Assembly: GCF_002157735.2 (NCBI RefSeq)
Contig: NZ_AP018689.1
Coordinates: 186,001-250,000 of the forward strand
Origin: Vibrio aphrogenes
GTDB lineage: Bacteria > Pseudomonadota > Gammaproteobacteria > Enterobacterales > Vibrionaceae
DNA length: 64,000 nucleotides
Reading direction: 5' to 3'
Below the pieces are notes generated by a model. It was not told where the DNA came from, did no database searches, and saw only the letters and a list, made by a program, of their open reading frames with translations. The position numbers and the translations under genes were made by a program. Positions 58,261 to 64,000 of this stretch are shown in pieces (position 1 is the stretch's first letter; every line of letters starts with the position of its first letter).

Positions 58261-60591
58261 TTAATAAGACACGACATGGATATTTTCATCGGTTTCAGCA
58301 CTTTTCTTCACAGTAACGGCGATCGCTTTAGACACTGGGGTATGGCTTAAATCTCCACTATCATGCAGCGCCACTAATGGGTTTGCTTCTGGGAAGTAAG
58401 CGGCAATGTTGCCGACCGGAATATCATAGGCGACCAATTTAAAGCCAAAGACTTCACGTTCATATTGATCGGCATAAAGCGAACGAATATCAACCCGTTC
58501 ACCAGCTTTTAGACCGATTTTCTCGATGTCTTGCGCATTCATAAACAGCACTTTTCGCTCACCAAATACGCCACGATAGCGATCATCAAAGCCATAAATC
58601 GTGGTGTTGTATTGATCGTGAGAACGCATGGTTTGTAACACGAACACCGCTTGATCACTCATGGCACGTAATTTAGCGGGTAATAAATGTTCAGGTAAAT
58701 CATGGGTTATGATTTCAGCCTTACCCGATGGAGTTTGCCAGTTATTTTCTCGCGCTGAGTTGCCAAGGTAAAAACCACCCGGTTGTTTGATCTTCTCATT
58801 CACGCCAGCAAAGCCTGGGATCACTTGTTCGATTAACGATCGAATACGATCATAATCATCAACTAAATCTAACCATGCGACCGGATGAGAGCCTAATGTG
58901 GCTTGAGCCATTCCTGCAATGATCGCAGGCTCGGAGCGCATCTCACCTTGATCGTTATGCTCTTTATCATTAGCAACTGCACCATAAGAGGCATGCACCA
59001 TGCTAAAGGAGTCTTCGACCGTAACACATTGTTGTCCTTGTTTTTGTAAGTCGATATCGGTACGACCTAAACAAGGCAGGATCAGGGAGTCTTTACCCGG
59101 CGATAAATGCGTGCGATTGAGTTTGGTGGCAATACTCACGGTTAAGTGACAACTTTCCAAAGCTTGTTGAGTTAGGCGTGTATCGGGGGTGGCGGAAACA
59201 AAGTTACCCCCAAGAGCGATGAAGACTTTGCTCTCCCCAGCTAACATGGACTTGATCGATTCAACTACGTTGTGGCCCGGCTGTTTAGGAACGGTGAAGT
59301 TGAAAACTTGTTCCATTTTATGATTGAAAGCCGCTGAGGGTTTTTCATTAATGCCAACCGTACGGTCACCTTGGACATTACTGTGTCCACGAACAGGGCA
59401 GACGCCAGCGCCTTCACGACCAATTTGCCCAAAGAGCAACTGTAAGTTTACGATCTCTTGAATGGTATTGACCGAATGTTTGTGCTGGGTGATTCCCATC
59501 GCCCAGGTTGTGATCACGCGTTTAGCTTGGCGGTAAGTGGTGGCGGCGCTGTCAATTTCTTCGCGAGTTAATCCTGATTGCTCAAGGATGTCATCCCAAG
59601 GGGTGGCCGCGACTTTAGCGAGATAATCTTCCATGCCGTTAGTATGGGCGGCAATATATTCATGATCGAAAATGGAGGGGCGGCCTTGGGCAATTTCATT
59701 TTGATCAAATTCGTATAGTGCCTTAACCATGCCACGTACCGCGGCCATGTCACCGCCTAATTTTGGCTTGAAGTAATGACCACTGATTGGAGTTGACCCG
59801 TTGGTGATCATTTCAATTTTATTTTGTGGGTTGGTAAAGCGTTCTAAGCCACGCTCTTTAAGATTATTGAAAGAGACAATCGAAGCGCCACGGCGTGAAG
59901 CCTTGTATAAGGTATCCATCATGCGTGGATGATTGGTTGCTGGGTTTTGCCCAAATAAGAAAATAGCGTCGGCTTTAGCGAAATCTTCCATGCGCGTAGT
60001 GCCTTTGCCAATCCCTATAGACTGAGCTAACCCCACGCTGGTGGCTTCGTGACACATATTCGAACAATCAGGGAAATTATTGGTGCCAACTGCGCGAGCA
60101 AATAATTGATATAAAAATGCCGCTTCATTACTGGCGCGTCCAGAAGTATAAAACTCAGCCTGATTGGGGGATTCTAATTGATTGAGATGTTTAGCAATAA
60201 GAGCAAAAGCATCATCCCAGCTAATAGCTTCATAATGGTCGGTTTGTGAGTTGTAACGAACGGGTTGATTTAAGCGACCTTGATATTCTAAAAAATAATC
60301 GCTTTGTTTGCGCAACCAACTGACAGGATGTTGCGCAAAAAATGCGGCATTTACACGGCGACGAGTACCTTCCCAGTTAACAGCTTTGGCTCCATTTTCA
60401 CAAAAGTGGAAAAAGCCTTTTTCGCCATCTTCACCCCAAGCACAACCGGGGCAGTCAAAACCTTTATCTTGGTTGGTCCGTAATAAATTGCGGATATTTT
60501 TAGCGACATTTTCGCTTTTTAGTAAGTGCTTGCTGGTGCTGATAAGTGCGCCCCAGCCGCCCGCCGCGTGGGTATATTTTTTTATTGCCAT
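58261..60591 (-). CDS. FdhF/YdeP-family molybdopterin oxidoreductase
   Basis: 776-residue molybdenum-cofactor enzyme of the YdeP group. It has only two N-terminal cysteines, C47 and C50 in FDCPGC, not the four needed for the usual 4Fe-4S site. No selenocysteine codon was seen. Conserved parts are AISWDDAFALIAKHLN, NMCHEATSVGLAQSIGIGKGTT, GQNPATNHPRMMDTL and the C-terminal GNIAAYFPEANPLV. E. coli YdeP is tied to acid resistance; the substrate is not established. No small subunits or membrane partner lie beside it. fdhD next to it may supply cofactor sulfuration. Confidence 0.88.
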   Translation of the reverse strand: MAIKKYTHAAGGWGALISTSKHLLKSENVAKNIRNLLRTNQDKGFDCPGCAWGEDGEKGFFHFCENGAKAVNWEGTRRRVNAAFFAQHPVSWLRKQSDYFLEYQGRLNQPVRYNSQTDHYEAISWDDAFALIAKHLNQLESPNQAEFYTSGRASNEAAFLYQLFARAVGTNNFPDCSNMCHEATSVGLAQSIGIGKGTTRMEDFAKADAIFLFGQNPATNHPRMMDTLYKASRRGASIVSFNNLKERGLERFTNPQNKIEMITNGSTPISGHYFKPKLGGDMAAVRGMVKALYEFDQNEIAQGRPSIFDHEYIAAHTNGMEDYLAKVAATPWDDILEQSGLTREEIDSAATTYRQAKRVITTWAMGITQHKHSVNTIQEIVNLQLLFGQIGREGAGVCPVRGHSNVQGDRTVGINEKPSAAFNHKMEQVFNFTVPKQPGHNVVESIKSMLAGESKVFIALGGNFVSATPDTRLTQQALESCHLTVSIATKLNRTHLSPGKDSLILPCLGRTDIDLQKQGQQCVTVEDSFSMVHASYGAVANDKEHNDQGEMRSEPAIIAGMAQATLGSHPVAWLDLVDDYDRIRSLIEQVIPGFAGVNEKIKQPGGFYLGNSARENNWQTPSGKAEIITHDLPEHLLPAKLRAMSDQAVFVLQTMRSHDQYNTTIYGFDDRYRGVFGERKVLFMNAQDIEKIGLKAGERVDIRSLYADQYEREVFGFKLVAYDIPVGNIAAYFPEANPLVALHDSGDLSHTPVSKAIAVTVKKSAETDENIHVVSY

Positions 60592-60733
60592 AAACGGTTC
60601 CTCGGTGAGGTGAAAAGTTAGAGTTTGTTAAATAAAACTCAAGAATGTTGCGTCATGGTGAGGAGTGGCTAAAGATACACCTAAATATTAGCCGTTATCA
60701 ATAAAAGTTATAAAAAATGTAAGACTTTTTTAA

Positions 60734-60770
60734 CCCCTCATAGCATTTTGAGTCAAAATACCATGAGGGG
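60734..60770. promoter_or_regulatory. Two-tier inverted repeat between metT-type gene and ydeP-type gene
   Basis: CCCCTCAT / ATGAGGGG (60734-60741, 60763-60770) encloses ATTTTG / CAAAAT (60745-60750, 60754-60759) with symmetric 3-base bulges. It has no T run on the minus strand, so it may be an operator or hairpin 140 bases before the ydeP-type gene and not a terminator. Confidence 0.45.
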
Positions 60771-60803
60771 GTAGAGGAAACCGAAGGGAAAAGAGGCAGT
60801 AAG

Positions 60804-62159
60804 TTAGAGACGATGAGGTTTAAGTAGCATGGCTAACATCGCGCAAGCCGCTAACACAAAACAGTAATAAGAGTTGCTGACGATCTCTAAAGGCGAAAGC
60901 TGAAAAATGGAACCCAACAACAAAATTTGTGCCCCATAAGGAAGAATGCCTTGTGTCACGCAAGAAAAGATATCCAACACACTGGCCGAGCGACGTGGTG
61001 AGACATCATTTTGTTGTGAAAGCTCACGGGCCACGCTGCCTGAAACAATGATTGCGACCGTATTATTGGCCGTACAAAAATTGGTTAAAGACACCAAAAT
61101 GGCGATACCAAACTCACTGGCTTTAGAATTGGCATCATGAGAATGTTGGGTGCCAAACTTTTGAATGATACGGCTGACGAATTGAGTTAAAAAGGCTAAG
61201 CCACCTTGTCGACGCATCAATTCACTTAAACCACCAATTAACATTGAAAGAATGAAGATTTCTTGCATGTTGCCAAAGCCTGCATAAATGTCTTTACCTA
61301 ATTGGGTTAAGGCATAATCTGGCACTGCAAACAGGCTGACCGCTCCGGCAAAAATAATACCTAAACTCAATACTACGAACACATTTAACCCTGATACCGC
61401 TAAAACCAAGATGGTGATATAAGGCAAGATTTTAAGCCATTCAATCTCCGAGGTCGCGGGAGTTTGCGTTGCAGTACTACTCAAAGCAAAAATCACCAAC
61501 GCAATGAGGGCGGCAGGAAGTGCGATCTTAATATTCTCGCGAAATTTATCTTTCATCTCACAGCCTTGTGAACGAGTTGCCGCAATCGTGGTATCGGAAA
61601 TGATCGATAAGTTATCTCCAAACATAGCACCACTTAATACGACGCCTGCCGTTAATGGCAAACTCATGCCTGCTGAATGGGCAATGCCAACGGCCACCGG
61701 AGCCACGGCGGCAATGGTGCCCATTGAGGTGCCCATCGCCGTGGCAATAAAGGCGGAAATTAAAAAGATGCCGGGCAAAATCATAGTAGTGGGTAACAGG
61801 GATAAGCCTAAGTTGACCGTTGCATCGACACCACCTGACGCTTTGGCAACCGCCGCAAAGGCACCCGCTAATAGGTAGATCATGCACATGGCAATAATGT
61901 CTTGGTGACCAACGCCTTTTAAAAATTGCTCAATCGCTTGGTTAATTTTGTCTTTACTTAAGGCAATCGCCAATACAATCGCTGGTAATGCCGCGATCGG
62001 TGCAGGCAATTGATAAAACGCAAAATCGACCCCTTGTAAAGTCAAATAAGCCCCTACGCCAATGAATAACGCCAGAAAGACCCCTAAAGGTAATAAAGCT
62101 AAAGCCGAAGGTGTGATGTTGCTCGCTGGAGTTGAATTGGATGGAGGGATAGCAGACAT
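60804..62159 (-). CDS. metT: NhaC-family transporter, probable methionine transporter MetT
   Basis: 451-residue inner-membrane protein with about eleven hydrophobic segments, of the NhaC Na+/H+ antiporter superfamily (VNLGLSLLPTTMILPGIFLISAFIATAMGTSMGTIAAVAPVA-like core). Family members regulated by MetJ or SAM riboswitches have been predicted to import methionine. The perfect Met box in its promoter region points to the same role here. An ordinary Na+/H+ antiporter remains possible. No partner gene is required. Confidence 0.72.
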   Translation of the reverse strand: MSAIPPSNSTPASNITPSALALLPLGVFLALFIGVGAYLTLQGVDFAFYQLPAPIAALPAIVLAIALSKDKINQAIEQFLKGVGHQDIIAMCMIYLLAGAFAAVAKASGGVDATVNLGLSLLPTTMILPGIFLISAFIATAMGTSMGTIAAVAPVAVGIAHSAGMSLPLTAGVVLSGAMFGDNLSIISDTTIAATRSQGCEMKDKFRENIKIALPAALIALVIFALSSTATQTPATSEIEWLKILPYITILVLAVSGLNVFVVLSLGIIFAGAVSLFAVPDYALTQLGKDIYAGFGNMQEIFILSMLIGGLSELMRRQGGLAFLTQFVSRIIQKFGTQHSHDANSKASEFGIAILVSLTNFCTANNTVAIIVSGSVARELSQQNDVSPRRSASVLDIFSCVTQGILPYGAQILLLGSIFQLSPLEIVSNSYYCFVLAACAMLAMLLKPHRL

Positions 62160-62221
62160 AACATTCCAAAAAGTAATAATAGAAACAGGGCGCGCAGATT
62201 AAAGCTTGAGCAGAGGAATGT

Positions 62222-62245
62222 CAACGTCTAGACGTCTAAATGGCT
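62222..62245. promoter_or_regulatory. MetJ operator upstream of the metT-type gene
   Basis: Three adjacent 8-mers: 62222-62229 (6 of 8), a perfect AGACGTCT at 62230-62237, and 62238-62245 (5 of 8). They stand 63-86 bases before the start codon. The sequence AGACGTCTAAATG is shared with the metF operator. Confidence 0.82.
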
Positions 62246-62357
62246 GGTTAGGGGTGAGGGCTTCATAATAAATACGAAATGTAAGTATTGTGTAAAATCA
62301 TGAATAAGTTATTGAATATCAAGATACTAATAGTTATCTATTCATTTTAAATAAATT

Positions 62358-62415
62358 ATGCCCAAGTTTTATGCTCTATTATCTTTGATAAACATTGAGC
62401 TTAGGACTTGGGCAT
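62358..62415 (-). terminator. Long inverted repeat after ulaG, possible terminator
   Basis: ATGCCCAAGT (62358-62367) pairs with ACTTGGGCAT (62406-62415) over a 38-nt loop that holds GCTC / GAGC. It lies just beyond the ulaG stop, and on the minus strand the tail is AATTTATTT. Confidence 0.45.
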
Positions 62416-62451
62416 TGAGTATATTTCTAATTTATAGCTTATTTTAAATTG

Positions 62452-63519
62452 TTATAAAAATGCTCGGTAAGGTAGTTCGGGGTCATTTTTGAATATATCA
62501 GCAAAACCACGAAAATGCTGATAATGCATACGATTTTTATCTGTTGGGTAAGTATATTTACCTCCCACTTGCCAGAAGAAAGGTGCGAAATTGTATTGAA
62601 GACGTTCTTTTTTCATGTTCCATAGCACCTCGATTTCGCGTGGGTCGTTTTGGAAGTTAGCCCAAATGTCATGGTGGAATGGTACAACTATTTCACAATT
62701 TAAAGATTCTGCTGCACGAAGAATATCTGAGGAGGTCATTTTATCTGTTACCCCGCGTGGGTTTTCACCATAAGAAAGCAATGCAACGTCAATCTTGTGA
62801 TCGTTACCGTGCTTAGCGTAGTAGTTAGAGTAATGTGAATCACCAGAGTGGTAAATTGAGCCGCCGGTTGTTTCGACTAAGTAATTAACTGCGCGGTCGT
62901 CCATACCATCTAAGATGTCTTTATCTAAAGAAGATGTACCTTCCGGTAGTGTAACTAATGCTGTACGATCGAAAGCGTCTAGAACTTTTATGTTCACGTC
63001 TTTGATTTGAATTTCATCTCCAACTTTTGCAATAATACAACGATCTTCTGGAACTCCCCATTTTATCCACAGATCTACACATGCTTTAGGCCCGATGAAT
63101 TTCACATGCTCGTCACAGTTTTTTAGAACAGCTGCCGCTACGTTGATATCAATATGGTCACCGTGGTCATGGGAAGCCATTACAGCATCGATTTTTTTTA
63201 TTGCAAATGGGTCTAAAGGGAAAATAGAGGTACGCAGGTTTGGTTGGAGTGCTTCAACTCCGCCCATACGCATCATTTGATGTTGGTTTTTCATTTTCTG
63301 AATTGCTTGTGTTTTTTTACCGGTACCACACCAGAAATCCATTGATAGGTTTGCACCACCTTCTGATTTTAGCCAAATACCAGTACAACCTAACCACCAC
63401 ATAGAGAAGGTATTTGGGGCAACAACTGCTTGTTCGATTTCTTCATTTAACCAAGTACCCCATTCCGGGAATGTATTTAGGATCCAAGATTCGCGGGTTA
63501 TTTCACTTATATTTTTCAT
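62452..63519 (-). CDS. ulaG: L-ascorbate-6-phosphate lactonase UlaG
   Basis: Metallo-beta-lactamase-fold lactonase that opens L-ascorbate 6-phosphate in ascorbate use. ATG at 63519 has AAAGG upstream and begins [20 protein letters not shown], close to E. coli UlaG. The metal site HDHGDH is at residues 117-122 and later ligands lie in [12 protein letters not shown] and PFHHDIW. 355 aa (E. coli 354). It follows ulaR on the same strand; the ula transport genes would lie beyond the window. Confidence 0.96.
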   Translation of the reverse strand: MKNISEITRESWILNTFPEWGTWLNEEIEQAVVAPNTFSMWWLGCTGIWLKSEGGANLSMDFWCGTGKKTQAIQKMKNQHQMMRMGGVEALQPNLRTSIFPLDPFAIKKIDAVMASHDHGDHIDINVAAAVLKNCDEHVKFIGPKACVDLWIKWGVPEDRCIIAKVGDEIQIKDVNIKVLDAFDRTALVTLPEGTSSLDKDILDGMDDRAVNYLVETTGGSIYHSGDSHYSNYYAKHGNDHKIDVALLSYGENPRGVTDKMTSSDILRAAESLNCEIVVPFHHDIWANFQNDPREIEVLWNMKKERLQYNFAPFFWQVGGKYTYPTDKNRMHYQHFRGFADIFKNDPELPYRAFL

Positions 63520-63639
63520 GATGATACCTTTAAATTTCAATTATTTGATTAGTTTTAGATGTAGGGAGCCGAGCACCTTAATTAGAATTAAAGTACTGAG
63601 CTGAGCTTTATTATTATTTTTTGGGTTAGTTCTTTAGGT

Positions 63640-64000
63640 TCACACTAATATGACTTGCACCCCTTGAGCTTCAATCTTTTTAATAACATTTGGGTTGGCA
63701 TCTTTACCAGTAATGACAATATCTATTTGCTTGGCATTACAAAACAGCATTCCGGTTCTTTGACCTACTTTAGAGCTATCGACTACAACGACTAACTTGT
63801 CGACTTGTTCTAACATCTGTTGCTCGGCAACGGCGGTTAGCATGTCGGCTTTATAGAGACCCGCATCAGTTAACCCTTTACCAGACGTAAACATCCAGTT
63901 CCCGGCATAGCCACTCAATGAGTTTGGTGCTGGGTTTAAAAAGATGTTTTGTGCCTTGTTGTATTGGCCACCAATGATGATCACGTCGTCATGATCTTCG
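63640..64000 (-). CDS. ulaR: Ascorbate utilisation repressor UlaR, C-terminal part (runs off window)
   Basis: DeoR-family repressor of the ula regulon that senses L-ascorbate 6-phosphate. The frame is open to base 64000, so the DNA-binding N-terminus is outside; about 119 residues are seen. The visible part follows E. coli UlaR ([17 protein letters not shown] [45 protein letters not shown]). It lies 120 bases before ulaG on the same strand, as in E. coli. Confidence 0.93.
   Translation of the reverse strand, partial: EDHDDVIIIGGQYNKAQNIFLNPAPNSLSGYAGNWMFTSGKGLTDAGLYKADMLTAVAEQQMLEQVDKLVVVVDSSKVGQRTGMLFCNAKQIDIVITGKDANPNVIKKIEAQGVQVILV

Overview
The window is about 64 kb of core chromosome from a gamma-proteobacterium of the family Vibrionaceae, most likely a Vibrio. 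The evidence is gene order and protein similarity recalled from Vibrio and E. coli: uvrD-fieF-pfkA-tpiA, rraA-menA-hslU-hslV-ftsN-cytR-priA-rpmE, metJ/metBL-metF, ppc, argE/argCBG-argH, oxyR, mrcA/pilMNOPQ-aroKB-damX-dam-rpe-gph-trpS, pabA-argD and spoT-rpoZ-gmk. The argH gene carries the C-terminal acetyltransferase domain (ArgH-A fusion) known from Vibrio relatives. No rRNA, tRNA, insertion sequence, prophage or CRISPR array was found. Species was not determined.

Layout: (1) 1-7.9 kb: end of uvrD, metal exporter fieF, pfkA, tpiA, a tautomerase-like gene, a DUF805 membrane protein, a Cys-rich winged-helix regulator, glpX and zapB. (2) 7.9-16.8 kb, all on the minus strand: rraA, menA, hslUV, ftsN, cytR (broken) and priA. 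(3) 17-31 kb: rpmE, malic enzyme, the methionine regulon (metJ, metBL, metF, with Met boxes), ppc, and the divergent argE / argC-argB-argG-argHA arginine genes. (4) 34-38 kb: oxyR with a strong OxyR site and a candidate divergent small RNA, then mrcA. (5) 38-50 kb: type IV pilus assembly genes pilMNOPQ, then aroK, aroB, damX, dam, rpe, gph and trpS. (6) 50-57 kb: pabA, argD with an ArgR operator, a DUF1338 gene, and spoT-rpoZ-gmk. (7) 57-64 kb, more accessory in character: fdhD, a YdeP-type molybdoenzyme, an NhaC-family transporter with Met boxes (metT type), ulaG, and the 3' part of ulaR running off the window.

The genes form recognisable modules. MetJ sites precede metB, metF and the transporter, so synthesis and uptake of methionine look co-regulated. 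ArgR-type paired boxes lie between argE and argC and before argD. OxyR sites sit before oxyR. CytR and the pil genes both bear on DNA uptake in Vibrio, and cytR is disrupted by an exact 248-bp tandem duplication.

The least explained features are intergenic. Two loci share a 63-bp module with a sigma70-like promoter running into a perfect 7-bp tandem repeat (33 and 19 copies). CTAG-rich inverted arms flank intergenic inserts at argG-argH and dam-rpe. A 17-bp-period array lies between fdhD and ydeP. A 115-nt candidate RNA divergent from oxyR recalls OxyS, and an unlisted 49-codon ORF lies beyond it. All of this was read by eye, without alignment or folding software.
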